A DNA stretch of 14,756 bases from Oscillospiraceae bacterium (GCA_003517915.1 DOZQ01000110.1:1635-16390), one strand, 5' to 3'. Shown: positions 1-9,170, counted from the first letter of the stretch. Notes: a model not told the origin generated them from the sequence alone. Translations and numbers: made by a program.

Positions 1-702
1 TGTCAACACATGAAGCTCTTTTTGTTCAGAAGCACAGGCGTCATAGATTTTCTGCACTTCGGAAAGAAAGTCTCCGCCTAGGTCATTGCTTGATACGGCA
101 AAAAACGCCGGAACGTCTATTTTTCCAACTGCGGCCACTGCATCACCTTTTGAGTTTGCAGGCGAAGATAATATTCCAAGCCCTACCAAGTTAGAAATAA
201 GCGGTGCGGCAACCGCCGTAGCGTTGCCTCCATCAGAAGCTCCCATCGCTAATATTTCATCCGCGCCGCGTTCCTTTAAGACCTGCGCGGCGGCAAGCAC
301 ATCTAAATCCCACCGCTGGCTGGCTGATTCAGGGGCTGATCCGGAAGGCACGATATTGCAAAATTCCCAAATAATTATCATATATCCCGCATCCACAAGA
401 CGCTCGCCAAACGGAAGCCAGCTTTTAACCATCCAACCATTTGCATGTCCAAGGGTAATTCCTTTACTGCCTTCACCCAACACATAACCGCACAGTAAAA
501 CTCCGTCCTCAGTGACAAACTGCACCGCGTTTTCAGTATATTTTTCCGGCACACGGTATTCCTCCGGCAGTTCATTGTCTATGGGAACGTCTTGCCCGAC
601 AGCTACGATTATGCTCTGTGTATTTTCCGCATAAGCATGAAATGTAGAAAGCGTCACCGAAACGCACAGTACAAAGAAAAGACAAACAGCCACTTTTCTC
701 AA
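1..702 (-). CDS. Secreted alpha/beta hydrolase, partial (C-terminus beyond window)
   Basis: A single frame stays open from a TTG at 702-700 to the left edge, giving 234 residues without the C-terminus. Residues 1-25 look like a signal peptide: basic RK, a hydrophobic stretch, then a likely cleavage site after AYA (A25). The mature part has features of the alpha/beta-hydrolase fold: a GHANG turn near residues 85-89, a nucleophile elbow GASDGG at 154-159 (Ser156), and a beta-strand with a possible catalytic acid near Asp207. The catalytic His would lie past the edge. The substrate cannot be told; dienelactone-hydrolase-like or esterase/peptidase types are possible. An AGGGG motif lies 9 bases before TTG702. 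An in-frame TTG at 726 behind a stronger AAGGAGG is an alternative, but its spacing is 13. It starts 97 bases after hisG and is visibly AT-richer than its neighbours, so it may be a separate transcription unit. Confidence 0.72.
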   Translation of the reverse strand, partial: MRKVAVCLFFVLCVSVTLSTFHAYAENTQSIIVAVGQDVPIDNELPEEYRVPEKYTENAVQFVTEDGVLLCGYVLGEGSKGITLGHANGWMVKSWLPFGERLVDAGYMIIIWEFCNIVPSGSAPESASQRWDLDVLAAAQVLKERGADEILAMGASDGGNATAVAAPLISNLVGLGILSSPANSKGDAVAAVGKIDVPAFFAVSSNDLGGDFLSEVQKIYDACASEQKELHVLT

Positions 703-799
703 TAGTAATATCCCCTGTCTATCCAAGTTATCCGCTTATCCTCCTTTTCATCCCAAATGCGGAGGAAATATTATGACGTGTCAATGCAAAACACCTTTG

Positions 800-1438
800 C
801 TAAATCGTTTCAGCCTTCGCCTTTTCGATTTCGGTTAAAAACTCTTCTATCTCGTTCCTGCGCATCTTAAAGCCCGCCATATTCACAATCACACGCGCCG
901 ACACCGGCATTATCTTCTCAATTACCTCCAGCCCGTTTTCACGCAGCGTCGCGCCGGTCTCCACAATATCCACAATAGCGTCACTGAGATTCAAAAGCGG
1001 CGCAAGCTCGACCGAGCCCTCAATTTTTATAATCTGTACATCCATGCCTTTGCCGGCGAAAAATCCGCGCGCTACATTCGGATATTTCGTAGCAATGCGC
1101 TTGACGTTATATCCGGCGTAAAAATCCGCGTCCCGCTTTGCCGCAAGCGCGAAATCGCATTTGCCAAAGCCTAAATCCAGCATTTCATAATAGCCGCCGG
1201 AGCCTGCCGCCTCGGCTATCGTATCTTTGCCGACAATACCGATATCACAAGCGGCGTGCTCGACATAGGTAATCACATCTGGTGCCTTGGCCAGCACCGC
1301 CTCATACGGCGGAACCGGCAGAATAAGCCGGCGGCCCTTGTTTTCAAGCGCACTCAGATCCAAATTCATGCGCCGAAACAGCTCCGCCGCGGATTTTTCA
1401 AGCCGCCCCTTTGTCAGGGCGATTTTAAGAGGCTTCAT
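800..1438 (-). CDS. hisG: ATP phosphoribosyltransferase catalytic subunit, short form
   Basis: HisG joins ATP and PRPP to make phosphoribosyl-ATP, the first step of histidine synthesis, in the cytoplasm. The 212-residue length marks the short form, which lacks the C-terminal regulatory domain and depends on HisZ. Visible motifs are the N-terminal IALTKGRLEKSA (6-17), CDIGIVGKDTIAE (64-76) and the PRPP-binding segment near 152-168 (SDAIVDIVETGATLREN). The ATG overlaps the hisZ stop as ATGA, which suggests translational coupling, and AAGGAG stands just upstream of the start. No hisD, hisB or other his gene follows: the next gene is an unrelated secreted hydrolase. In the family, this subunit is the target of histidine feedback through HisZ. 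Identification is firm. Confidence 0.96.
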   Translation of the reverse strand: MKPLKIALTKGRLEKSAAELFRRMNLDLSALENKGRRLILPVPPYEAVLAKAPDVITYVEHAACDIGIVGKDTIAEAAGSGGYYEMLDLGFGKCDFALAAKRDADFYAGYNVKRIATKYPNVARGFFAGKGMDVQIIKIEGSVELAPLLNLSDAIVDIVETGATLRENGLEVIEKIMPVSARVIVNMAGFKMRRNEIEEFLTEIEKAKAETI

Positions 1439-2634
1439 ATTTTTCGCTCCTTACCGGTTTCAGACGCTTCCCCGATCATTTCCACGCGGGGTATGCCGCG
1501 CCGCCGGGCCGATTCCTTCGCCGTTTCTATATCCCCGCATTCCAAAAGCTCACAGCGCAGCCCGCTTTCAAGCAGCTCCCGCCAGCGCCTTACCGCCTCG
1601 GTCTCATGACCTTTTAGCGCCGCGACCAAAACGTCGCAGAATTTTACCTCTTGCCGAACGCTGCCCGGCAGCGCCCCCGCAATCGCGTTCAGATCCAGCG
1701 CAAAGCCTATGGCCGGATGGGGCGAACCGAAACGCTCAAGCAGATGGTCATAGCGTCCGCCTGAAATCACCGCCTCGCCGCTGCCCGCGATATATCCCCT
1801 GAACACAAGCCCCGTGTAATATTCGTTTCGGTGCACAAGCCCCAAATCTATCTGGATTCCGGCGTCCAGTGACAGTTCCCCCAGCGCACCGTAAACCTTT
1901 TCAAGGTAACTCAGCGGCTCACACGCGGCCTCACACGCAAGCAGCGCCGGATGCCTTAACACCTCCGCCCCGCCGAAAAGCCGAGGCAAAGCACTCAGTG
2001 CCCGCGTCTCGGGCATATCCGGCAGCTTTGAAATCAGCGACTGCAACGCCCCGCCGTTTTTGGACTCGACCGCCTCACGAAGTTCTTCCTTGACCGATTC
2101 CTCCACCGGGATTCCGTCGGCAATACACCTAAATAAACCTGCGTGGCCAAGCTCCATTCGAAAATCAGAAAGTCCCACCGCCTTGAACGTTTCCGCCGCG
2201 ATACACAGCACTTCAATATCCGACAGCAGCCCGTTTACGCCAATAAGCTCAATGCCCGACTGGACGGTCTCGTTGCTGTGCCCGCTCATCCCCTTGCTCA
2301 TGCGAAAGACGTTTTGGGTGTAGCACAGCCTGATAGGCGGCTCAGCGTCCCGCAGCCTTGTCGCGGTAAAGCGCGCTATTGGCGAGGTACTGTCCGGCCT
2401 CAAAACCAAAATCCGCCCCTGCGTATCGATGAGCTTATATGCGGTTTCCTGCACTATTTCCGCGTCGCCGGTCTCGAACACGTCGTAATATTCGGTTGTG
2501 GGAGTGATTACCTCGTGATAACCGCGGTTTTTGAACAGCTCGGACGCCCTGCGCCCGACATCTTTGACCGCCGCGCACTCTTCAAACAATAGATCGCGCA
2601 TTCCCTCGGGGGTCATTTTGTGATATCTTTTCAT
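1435..2634 (-). CDS. hisZ: ATP phosphoribosyltransferase regulatory subunit (HisRS paralogue)
   Basis: HisZ is a catalytically dead relative of histidyl-tRNA synthetase that forms a hetero-octamer with short HisG and carries histidine feedback sensing. The class II synthetase-like core is visible: motif 1 around residues 38-52, motif 2 around 110-132 (FRMSKGMSGHSNETVQSG), the HRNEYYTGLVFRGY stretch around 268-281, and the motif 3-like GGRYD at 292-296. A smaller C-terminal region follows. I chose ATG 2634 (399 residues, MKRYHKMTPEGMRDLL) because GAGG sits 8 bases before it. The upstream in-frame ATG at 2661 lies at the predicted transcription start and has no ribosome site. A true HisRS is less likely: the gene overlaps short hisG by 4 bases and the HisRS pattern is incomplete. 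No T-box or long leader is present upstream. Confidence 0.93.
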   Translation of the reverse strand: MKRYHKMTPEGMRDLLFEECAAVKDVGRRASELFKNRGYHEVITPTTEYYDVFETGDAEIVQETAYKLIDTQGRILVLRPDSTSPIARFTATRLRDAEPPIRLCYTQNVFRMSKGMSGHSNETVQSGIELIGVNGLLSDIEVLCIAAETFKAVGLSDFRMELGHAGLFRCIADGIPVEESVKEELREAVESKNGGALQSLISKLPDMPETRALSALPRLFGGAEVLRHPALLACEAACEPLSYLEKVYGALGELSLDAGIQIDLGLVHRNEYYTGLVFRGYIAGSGEAVISGGRYDHLLERFGSPHPAIGFALDLNAIAGALPGSVRQEVKFCDVLVAALKGHETEAVRRWRELLESGLRCELLECGDIETAKESARRRGIPRVEMIGEASETGKERKI

Positions 2635-2667
2635 GCGTATATCCTCATTTCGCTTTACCATATTAGC

Positions 2668-2696
2668 ATGATATCATATTAAAATATGTGTGTCAA
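2668..2696 (-). promoter_or_regulatory. Sigma-A-type promoter of hisZG
   Basis: Reading leftward there is a perfect -35 TTGACA (2696-2691), a 17-base AT-rich spacer and a -10 TATCAT (2673-2668, five of six matches). It starts 8 bases after the polC stop. The predicted transcript start near 2661 leaves a leader of about 27 bases before hisZ ATG 2634. This leader is too short for a T-box or attenuator, so no histidine-responsive RNA is visible. No hairpin terminator separates polC from this promoter, so some read-through is possible. Confidence 0.75.
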
Positions 2697-2704
2697 CGGT
2701 TATT

Positions 2705-4240
2705 TTAAAATAGACTTATCTGGTTGCTTTCAGGCAGAAAATCCAGCGCGCCCAGTTCTCCCAGCGCCTCCATCACGGTTTTGGATACTCCCGCTTGCAT
2801 CTGCAAATCCTCTTTTGAGATATATTCGCCCTTTGCGGCCGCCTTCTCGAGCAGTGCAGCCGCGTTCGCTCCAACTCCCGCGAGAGCCGCGAACGGCAGA
2901 CGGATTTTACCGCCCTCGACCTTATATTTTGAAGCGGCGGATTTATAAAAATCTATCGGCAAAAGCTCAATCCCGCGGGAAAGCAGCTCGTTTACTATCT
3001 GTAAGGTGGAAAATGTCGCGTTTTCCTTAGCGGTCGCTTCCCTTCCCTTCATTTTTATCTCCTGAATGCGCCTGCGCACCGCGTCCTTGCCGGAAAGCAC
3101 CGTTTTCGCGTCCATATCCTCGCCGCGCACGGTAAAATATGCCGCGTAATACTCCGCGGGATGATAGACCTTATACCAGCCCAGCCGCAAAGTTGAAATC
3201 ATATAAGCCGCCGCGTGCGCTTTCGGGAACATGTATTTTATCTTCATGCAGGAATCGATATACCACTCGGGCACCCCGTGCTCCCTCATCGCCTGCTTGT
3301 GCTCGCCGGTAAGAAACTTGACCGCTTTGCCCTTTCGCACAATCTCCATAATCTTAAACGCCATGCCGGGTTTAAGCCCCTTGTGAATCAGATAGGTCAT
3401 TATGCTGTCCCTGGTTCCGATAACCTCCGAGATAGAGCAGACGCCTTTTTTTATCAGCTCCTGCGCGTTGCCTATCCAGACGTCGGTGCCGTGGGACAGC
3501 CCCGAAATCTGCAAAAGGTCGGAAAAATTCTTGGGTTCGGCCTCAATTAGCATCTGCCGTACAAACGAGGTGCCCACCTCCGGCAGTGAAAACGTCCCGG
3601 TTTCGGAGTCTATATCACCAGCGGAAACGTTCAGCGCGTCGGGAGAGGTAAACAGGCTCATGACCCTTTGGTCGCTCATCGGCACTTCCATAACCGGAAT
3701 GCCGGTAAACTCCTCAAGATATTTATATATGCTGGGCACATCATGCCCCAAAATATCCAGCTTGAGTATTGTGTCGTGAATCGAATGGAAATCAAAATGA
3801 GTGGTCACCGTGTCCGACCCGACATCGTCCGCCGGATGCTGCACCGGGCAGAAATCATAAACCTCCATTTCCTGCGGCACGACTACCATCCCTCCCGGAT
3901 GCTGGCCTGTCGTACGCTTGACGCCGGTACAGCCCGCCGCCAAACGCGATTTTTCCGCCTTGCCTAAAATGAGACCCCGCTCCTCGGCGTATTTGAGCAG
4001 AAATCCGTAGGCGGTTTTTTCCGCCACGGTAGAAATAGTCCCGGCCTTAAAAACATTGCCGCCACCGAACAGCTTTTCGGTAAACTTGTGTGCGAACGGC
4101 TGATATTCACCCGAGAAATTGAGGTCAATATCTGGTGTCTTGTCGCCCTCAAAGCCCAAAAACGTCTCAAAGGGAATATCCTGCCCGTCTCTTATATAAT
4201 CCGCCCCGCATTTTGGGCATGCCCTTTTCCGGCAGGTCAA
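2705..4240 (-). CDS. polC: DNA polymerase III PolC, C-terminal fragment (polymerase core, frameshifted)
   Basis: This 511-codon ORF holds the catalytic half of PolC, the replicative polymerase of low-GC Gram-positives. True homology starts at residue 7 (ACPKCGADY), the second half of the zinc-binding CPKC...CPKC loop. The first six residues come from the wrong frame. The nominal TTG start has no visible ribosome site. Near residues 36-45 lies the conserved [10 protein letters not shown], whose two aspartates bind metal in the palm. The fingers, tandem helix-hairpin-helix-like region and duplex-binding domain follow, and the protein ends in NQISLF, like the usual PolC C-terminus. It should be in frame with the ORF starting at 6996: two single-base insertions near 4222-4284 separate them. 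It is followed after 8 bases by the hisZ promoter. Confidence 0.9.
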   Translation of the reverse strand: MTCRKRACPKCGADYIRDGQDIPFETFLGFEGDKTPDIDLNFSGEYQPFAHKFTEKLFGGGNVFKAGTISTVAEKTAYGFLLKYAEERGLILGKAEKSRLAAGCTGVKRTTGQHPGGMVVVPQEMEVYDFCPVQHPADDVGSDTVTTHFDFHSIHDTILKLDILGHDVPSIYKYLEEFTGIPVMEVPMSDQRVMSLFTSPDALNVSAGDIDSETGTFSLPEVGTSFVRQMLIEAEPKNFSDLLQISGLSHGTDVWIGNAQELIKKGVCSISEVIGTRDSIMTYLIHKGLKPGMAFKIMEIVRKGKAVKFLTGEHKQAMREHGVPEWYIDSCMKIKYMFPKAHAAAYMISTLRLGWYKVYHPAEYYAAYFTVRGEDMDAKTVLSGKDAVRRRIQEIKMKGREATAKENATFSTLQIVNELLSRGIELLPIDFYKSAASKYKVEGGKIRLPFAALAGVGANAAALLEKAAAKGEYISKEDLQMQAGVSKTVMEALGELGALDFLPESNQISLF

Positions 4241-4284
4241 AGCCGGAGCCGACGCTGCCGTCGGTGAAAAACTCGACTGTTTTT
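4222..4284 (-). other. polC: Double +1 frameshift locus inside polC
   Basis: Reading leftward, the first frame runs correctly through [10 protein letters not shown] and then goes wrong at a run of five A (4284-4280). Dropping one A gives [19 protein letters not shown], which matches the conserved PolC segment. That middle frame fails in turn at AAAAGGG (4228-4222). Dropping one base there gives [13 protein letters not shown], and the frame is then correct to the end. Both changes are single insertions in short homopolymers. The middle segment is fully conserved, so the lesions are recent or artefactual. The corrected protein is 1429 residues; Bacillus subtilis PolC is about 1437. Confidence 0.9.
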
Positions 4285-6996
4285 ACATTTCGGGCAGACA
4301 TAGTGCGGCACTAGCGGATTGACCTCCGAAATGCCCGCCATAGTCGCCGCGAACGAAGAGCCGACCGAACCTCGCGAGCCCACCAGATAGCCGTTCGCCT
4401 CAGAGTCGGCGACCAGCTTTTGCGCGGTCACATACATGACCGAAAAGCCGTTTTTAATAATCGAGTCCAGCTCCTTGCGCAACCGCTCGTCTACCAGTTC
4501 CGGCAATGGATCGCCGTAGACTTCTTTTGCGCGGCGCAGGGTGGTTTCCTCGAGTGTTTCGTCCGCACCCTCGATTGAAGGCGGATAAGAACCCTTTGGA
4601 ATCGGACGGATTTTTTCGATTTTATCGCAAAGCGCGTTAGGATTTGCCACAACGACCTCATACGCGCGGCTTTTACCCAAATACTCGAATTCGCTCAGCA
4701 TTTCGTCGGTCGTTTTAAAATAAAGGGGAGGCTGCTCGTCGGCATCCTTAAATCCCTGCCCCGCCATTAAAATCCGCCTGAAAACCTCGTCATGAGGCTC
4801 AAGGAAATGCACATCTCCGGTGGCGACCACCGGTTTTTTCAGCTTGTCCCCCAGCTTTACTATGGTTCGGTTATATTCCTTTAGCTGCTCCTCGTCGGCC
4901 CTGCCGTCCCTGATTAAAAACCGGTTGTTGGCTATGGGCTGAATCTCAAGGAAATCATAAAACGACGCGATTTCCAAAAGCTCACGCCATGGCCGGCCCA
5001 TCATCACCGCCCCGAACAGTTCGCCCGCTTCGCAGGCGCTGCCGACCAGCAGACCCTCACGGTGCTTTTCAAGCAGTGAACGCGGGATGGTCGGCGTCTT
5101 GTAAAAATACTCAAGATGCGCTTTCGATATAAGCCGGTAAAGATTTTTAAGCCCAGTCATATTCTGAGCCAGCAAAATCTGATGATATCTCCGCAGCTTT
5201 CTGAAATCCCCGCCGGTCAGCGCCCCGTTTATCCCGTCCGCCGTGCCGCAGCCGGTTTTGTCCCGCAGCATTAAAAGCAGCCGCAGAAAAATTTCGGCCA
5301 GCACCCGGCAGTCGTCCTCCGCGCGGTGATGGTTTTGCTGCTTTATGCCAAGTCCAGCCGCGACCGTATTCAGCTTGTGGTTTTTAAGCTCGGTAAGCAG
5401 CGCCCGGCACATCGGCACAGTGTCGATATAAGACGGTGAGAATTTAAAACGGTGACGCGTAGCCGCCGCCGTGATAAACGAGATGTCAAACGGAGCGTTA
5501 TGCGCGACCAGCGGAGCGTCCCCGCAGAAGGCCAAAAACCGCTCCACAGCTTCTTTCTCACGCGGCGCGTCCTTTACCATCTCATCGGTAATGCCGGTAA
5601 GCTCGGTGATCTGCCGGGGAATAGGCCGCTCGGGGTTGACAAATGTCCCAAACGTCTCGGTAATCTTACCGCCGCTAAGCCGCACCGCGCCGATTTCGGT
5701 CAGCTTTTCACTCGCCGCGCTAAGTCCCGTGGTCTCCACGTCAAATACAACATATTCGCCGTCAAACGGCATTTCGCTGTCCCCTGTAACGGCGGGGACA
5801 AGATCGTTTACATAATATCCTTCCACGCCGTAGATTATTTTCATCTCACCGCCGCCGCGCTCGATTTCCTCGGCGGCGTTCATCGCGTCGGGGAAAGCCT
5901 GCGCCACACCGTGGTCGGTTATCGCGACGGCTTTGTGCCCAAAGGAGTGAGCCCGCTTAACAAGGCTTTTTACCGGCGTCATTCCGTCCATTGCCGACAT
6001 ATTGGAGTGCATGTGCAGCTCTACGCGTTTTTCCTTCGCCGTATCGGTACGCAGATATTTGCGCACCCGGCAGATGTCCTGCGGCTGAATTACATAATCC
6101 TTTTCATAATCGTCAAAAGAGATCGAACCCTTTACCAGTACGCTTACCCCGTCCGCCAGCGGCTCGAGCGCGGCAAGCTGAGAATTCTCCACATATTTTT
6201 TAATCATGTAAGAGCCGGTGTAATCGGTCACACAAAAGCTCACCCTATGCTTGTTACCCGCCTTTGTCGGCGTTTTTTCCAGCTTGAAGATGTCGCCGAA
6301 CAGCACGGCCTGGCCAAGATCCGGGGTTATGTCTTTTATCGGAGTCGCCTTCGCGGTGATTTTTTTGCCCATTACCGGCTGAACCGTATCCACGTAATAG
6401 GGCAGGCCGCCCGCCGGCCTGTCGGTTCTGGGTGCCTCGGTCTTCGCCTGTTTTTCTTTTTTCTCGGCGTCACGCAGGGCCTTGTCCCGCTCCTCGGCCT
6501 GCCGCCGGGTCTTCTCTGCCATCTCGGCGCTGGTTTCGAGGGTTCCCTCAAACTCTATTTCAACCTCAAGGCCAAACATCTCTTTTACGCCCTGGCGAAG
6601 CAGTGCTGGAATTCCCGCCGACTGTATAATATCATGCCCGCCCTTTTCTAAACGTATGATAAACACGCCGCCCTCATACCGGGCGGCGGCTCCGTCAAAT
6701 ATTCCGTTTATAAAAGCGCTTTTCTTTTTGACAAAGTCAATAAGCAATGTCAGGCACTCTGCCGAAAACAGTTCTTTCGCGTACCGGCAGCGGATACTCA
6801 CGCTTTGCAGCTTATATGCCTCCGCAATGGCCTTTTCAGCTTTTTCCAGAGCTGGGGACTCTATCGGCTTTTTAGGCTCAAGCAATACCGACAGGCTTCT
6901 TTTTTCCTTATGTAATTCGCACTCCGGCATTCCGGCCCCCAAAAACATCGGATGAAGGCTTTTTTTAAGCCTATCCCCAAACAGCTTTAAAAACAT
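4237..6996 (-). CDS. polC: DNA polymerase III PolC, N-terminal fragment (OB, PHP, exonuclease, frameshifted)
   Basis: This ORF gives 919 residues; the first 905 are genuine PolC and the last 14 come from a frameshift. Domains in order: an N-terminal region with a charged linker (about 155-195), an OB-fold (about 215-310), and the first part of the PHP domain ([13 protein letters not shown], 326-338; ITDHG, 359-363). A DnaQ-type 3'-5' exonuclease is inserted next (about 415-575), with DVE at 419-421, HNAPFD at 499-504 and HRAEDD at 557-562, so proofreading residues are intact. The PHP domain resumes near ATGDVHF (725-731). The polymerase palm begins with [16 protein letters not shown] (873-888) and the first zinc pair CPKC (901-904). 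The start ATG follows ispG by 12 bases with GGAG upstream, so the two are likely cotranscribed. Confidence 0.92.
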   Translation of the reverse strand: MFLKLFGDRLKKSLHPMFLGAGMPECELHKEKRSLSVLLEPKKPIESPALEKAEKAIAEAYKLQSVSIRCRYAKELFSAECLTLLIDFVKKKSAFINGIFDGAAARYEGGVFIIRLEKGGHDIIQSAGIPALLRQGVKEMFGLEVEIEFEGTLETSAEMAEKTRRQAEERDKALRDAEKKEKQAKTEAPRTDRPAGGLPYYVDTVQPVMGKKITAKATPIKDITPDLGQAVLFGDIFKLEKTPTKAGNKHRVSFCVTDYTGSYMIKKYVENSQLAALEPLADGVSVLVKGSISFDDYEKDYVIQPQDICRVRKYLRTDTAKEKRVELHMHSNMSAMDGMTPVKSLVKRAHSFGHKAVAITDHGVAQAFPDAMNAAEEIERGGGEMKIIYGVEGYYVNDLVPAVTGDSEMPFDGEYVVFDVETTGLSAASEKLTEIGAVRLSGGKITETFGTFVNPERPIPRQITELTGITDEMVKDAPREKEAVERFLAFCGDAPLVAHNAPFDISFITAAATRHRFKFSPSYIDTVPMCRALLTELKNHKLNTVAAGLGIKQQNHHRAEDDCRVLAEIFLRLLLMLRDKTGCGTADGINGALTGGDFRKLRRYHQILLAQNMTGLKNLYRLISKAHLEYFYKTPTIPRSLLEKHREGLLVGSACEAGELFGAVMMGRPWRELLEIASFYDFLEIQPIANNRFLIRDGRADEEQLKEYNRTIVKLGDKLKKPVVATGDVHFLEPHDEVFRRILMAGQGFKDADEQPPLYFKTTDEMLSEFEYLGKSRAYEVVVANPNALCDKIEKIRPIPKGSYPPSIEGADETLEETTLRRAKEVYGDPLPELVDERLRKELDSIIKNGFSVMYVTAQKLVADSEANGYLVGSRGSVGSSFAATMAGISEVNPLVPHYVCPKCKNSRVFHRRQRRLRL

Positions 6997-7008
6997 TCCC
7001 GTCTCCTA

Positions 7009-8052
7009 TCACATATCTTCTATTTCACGCATAAGCTCCGCGACCAGCCTTTCCTCCGGAACCTTGCGCAGAATTTCACCTTTTTTGATAATCACTCCGC
7101 AGCCGTCACCGCCCGCTATACCTATATCCGCCTCTTTGGCCTCGCCTGGGCCGTTTACGGCGCAGCCCATCACCGCGACCTTTATATGGCCGGGCCGGTT
7201 TGCGAGGCAGTTTTCCACCTGACGCGCCAGCGAAATCACGTCGATTTTAGTCCTGCCGCAGGTCGGGCAGGCTATGACCTCGGGCTTGTCCCTTCGCAGA
7301 CCCGCCGCGCGCAGCAGGTCAAGCCCGGCTTCAACCTCTTTCACGGGGTCGGCGGTCAAAGATATCCTGAATGTGTCGCCGACACCCTCGAGCAAAAGTC
7401 CGCCTATTACAGCGGCGGATTTTAAAATACCCATGTGCTCGGTGCCCGCCTCTGTCACTCCCAAATGCAGCGGATAATCACACCGCTCAGATACCAGGCG
7501 GTATGCCTCAAAGGTCGTTTTTACGTCGGAGGATTTCATCGACAGCACGATGTCGCCAAAACCCGCCTGTTCCAGCAAAGATGCATTAAAAAGAGCGCTT
7601 TCGACAAGCGCCCCCGGAGCCGGGCCGCCGTATTTACGCAGCAGCTCTTTTTCCAGTGAACCGGCGTTGACCCCCACACGTATCGGGATTCCCTTAGCCC
7701 CGCACGCAGCCGCCACCTGCCTGATTTTATCCATGCCGCCTATGTTCCCGGGGTTTATCCTGATTTTATCCGCACCGGCGGCGGCGCACTCGAGCGCGAT
7801 TTTATAATCAAAATGGATATCGGCGACCAGCGGCACCGGTACCGCGGACTTTATCTCGTCTATCAGCCGCACCGATTCAGCCTCCGGCACGGCGACGCGC
7901 AAAATCTCACAGCCCGCCTTATAAAGCGCCTTGGCCTGCCGCACATTCGCCTGTATATCGTGCGCGGGAACGCTTAGCATCGACTGTACCCGCACCGGCG
8001 CGCCGCCGCCCAAAATCAGATTACCTACCCTTATCTCTTTGGTTTTTTTCAT
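7009..8052 (-). CDS. ispG: 4-hydroxy-3-methylbut-2-enyl-diphosphate synthase (flavodoxin/ferredoxin)
   Basis: IspG reduces MEcPP to HMBPP, the penultimate step of the MEP isoprenoid pathway, using a [4Fe-4S] cluster. The N-terminal TIM-barrel part carries VQSM, LVADIHFDY and KIRINPGNIG. The C-terminal part carries the cluster ligands CPTCGR (Cys262, Cys265) and GCAVNGPGE (Cys297, Glu304), all present. I start at ATG 8052 (347 residues, MKKTKEIRVGN), with GGTGA 8 bases upstream and a 14-base gap after rseP. A GTG at 8070 overlapping the rseP stop would add six residues but has a poorer context. It lies in the same tight run as dxr, another MEP enzyme. Length is normal for the bacterial single-domain form. 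Confidence 0.95.
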   Translation of the reverse strand: MKKTKEIRVGNLILGGGAPVRVQSMLSVPAHDIQANVRQAKALYKAGCEILRVAVPEAESVRLIDEIKSAVPVPLVADIHFDYKIALECAAAGADKIRINPGNIGGMDKIRQVAAACGAKGIPIRVGVNAGSLEKELLRKYGGPAPGALVESALFNASLLEQAGFGDIVLSMKSSDVKTTFEAYRLVSERCDYPLHLGVTEAGTEHMGILKSAAVIGGLLLEGVGDTFRISLTADPVKEVEAGLDLLRAAGLRRDKPEVIACPTCGRTKIDVISLARQVENCLANRPGHIKVAVMGCAVNGPGEAKEADIGIAGGDGCGVIIKKGEILRKVPEERLVAELMREIEDM

Positions 8053-8066
8053 GATATTACTCACCG

Positions 8067-9140
8067 TCACCCGCCGCGTATCAGCTTTAAGATATCGCTG
8101 CCCGCGACAATCACCATTAAAAGCATAAGCAGTACAAACCCCGCCGTGTGCACAATCCCTTCGTATTTCGGGGGCACCGGCTTTCGGCGTATGCCCTCAA
8201 TTATTAGAAATACCAGCCGTCCGCCGTCGAGCGCCGGCAGCGGCAGAAGATTGAATACCCCCAAATTCACCGTGATAAAGCACATGAGGTGCATAAGCTG
8301 AATAATGTCGACGCTCACCGCCTGCGCCAGTGCCTTCGTCACGCCGACTGGCCCTGAAAGCTCGTTGAGCCCATACCGCCCTGTGACCATATCCCCAAGC
8401 GACATCCAGATAAGCCGCACGACCGAAACAGTGCGCGTCACCCCCTGTTCTATTACGCTGAAGAAATTCTTTTCGACCCTGGTCATGAAAAAATCCATAG
8501 AGATATAATTCTTGCCGTCCTCAAGCGTCGTCATCTTAAATTTGACCTGCGGCAGAATCTCTTTTTTGCCGTCCCGCTTTACCTCCATATTTACCGTGCC
8601 GTCCTCGTCCCTGAGCAGAAGATAGCCAACGTCATCAGTGGTATACACGGCCTTGCCGTCGATTTTCGTGATTCTGTCGCCTATCATAAGCCCTGTCTGC
8701 GCGCTCGTGGCGTTTTTTTCAAATTCCGCGATAACCGGCTTGCCCATCGGCTGTGGGATTGTGATTATCGTCATGATTATAAAGCCCAAAATAATATTGA
8801 AAACCGCGCCGGCCGCAATTATTATAATCCTGCGCCATACCGGCCTTTTACCGAACGCGCGCGGATCGCTGCTTTCGTCGTCCTCGCCCTCCATCGCGCA
8901 AAAGCCGCCCAGCGGCAAAAGCCTGAAGGCGTATTTGGTCTCGCCCCTTTGGAATTTAAACAGGGTAGGCCCAAAGCCTATGGCGAACTCATTGACCTTG
9001 ACGCCAAGCAGCTTGGCAAACAGAAAGTGCCCCAGCTCATGGATAAAAATAATTACGCAGAACACCAAAATCGCGACCAAAATCGGCCACGCCGTGTTCC
9101 AGATATTTAAAAAGACATTGGACAGCTGCATAAGCGGCAT
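8067..9140 (-). CDS. rseP: Site-2 intramembrane zinc metalloprotease (RseP/RasP family)
   Basis: Members cut transmembrane substrates, such as anti-sigma factors and signal-peptide remnants, within the bilayer. In the longest reading frame (from GTG 9161), a membrane segment at about 27-45 ends in the zinc motif HELGH (41-45). The N-terminal cytoplasmic region has LLPLGGF (81-87). A second membrane segment spans about 111-134, and a PDZ domain runs about 140-220 (GLMIGDRITKIDGK). The LDG zinc ligand lies in NLLPLPALDGGR (304-315), and a last membrane segment ends the protein near 338-355. All catalytic residues are present. The start is uncertain: neither GTG 9161 nor ATG 9140 (357 residues, given here) has a well-spaced ribosome site. 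It sits between dxr and ispG, as usual for Firmicutes; the exact substrate is unknown. Confidence 0.93.
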   Translation of the reverse strand: MPLMQLSNVFLNIWNTAWPILVAILVFCVIIFIHELGHFLFAKLLGVKVNEFAIGFGPTLFKFQRGETKYAFRLLPLGGFCAMEGEDDESSDPRAFGKRPVWRRIIIIAAGAVFNIILGFIIMTIITIPQPMGKPVIAEFEKNATSAQTGLMIGDRITKIDGKAVYTTDDVGYLLLRDEDGTVNMEVKRDGKKEILPQVKFKMTTLEDGKNYISMDFFMTRVEKNFFSVIEQGVTRTVSVVRLIWMSLGDMVTGRYGLNELSGPVGVTKALAQAVSVDIIQLMHLMCFITVNLGVFNLLPLPALDGGRLVFLIIEGIRRKPVPPKYEGIVHTAGFVLLMLLMVIVAGSDILKLIRGG

Positions 9141-9170
9141 ATTGATGTTGATATTAATCACCTCAGTTTA

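Noticed and set aside
86..487. A 133-codon plus-strand frame at the left edge
   Set aside because: The minus-strand frame here encodes a signal peptide and a hydrolase elbow continuously from 702 to 1. The plus frame has no domain or ribosome site.
378..575. A 65-codon minus-strand frame inside the hydrolase
   Set aside because: It is a shifted frame of the hydrolase gene and has no recognisable features of its own.
703..790. TTGACA near 786-781 and ATG 751 (a 7-codon MKRRISG frame) before the hydrolase as promoter and leader peptide
   Set aside because: No -10 lies at a suitable distance from the TTGACA, and the tiny frame merely spans an AAGGAGG motif with no ribosome site of its own.
4222..4284. 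Programmed ribosomal frameshifting to make full-length PolC
   Set aside because: Two separate +1 shifts within about 55 bases would be needed. The AAAAAC run resembles a -1 slippery site, but -1 would not restore the frame. No stimulatory structure is evident, and polC is not known to use recoding.
5452..6651. A 399-codon open frame on the plus strand opposite polC
   Set aside because: It lies wholly antisense to well-conserved PolC domains and its translation resembles no known protein. Long antisense frames are common opposite GC-rich coding sequence.
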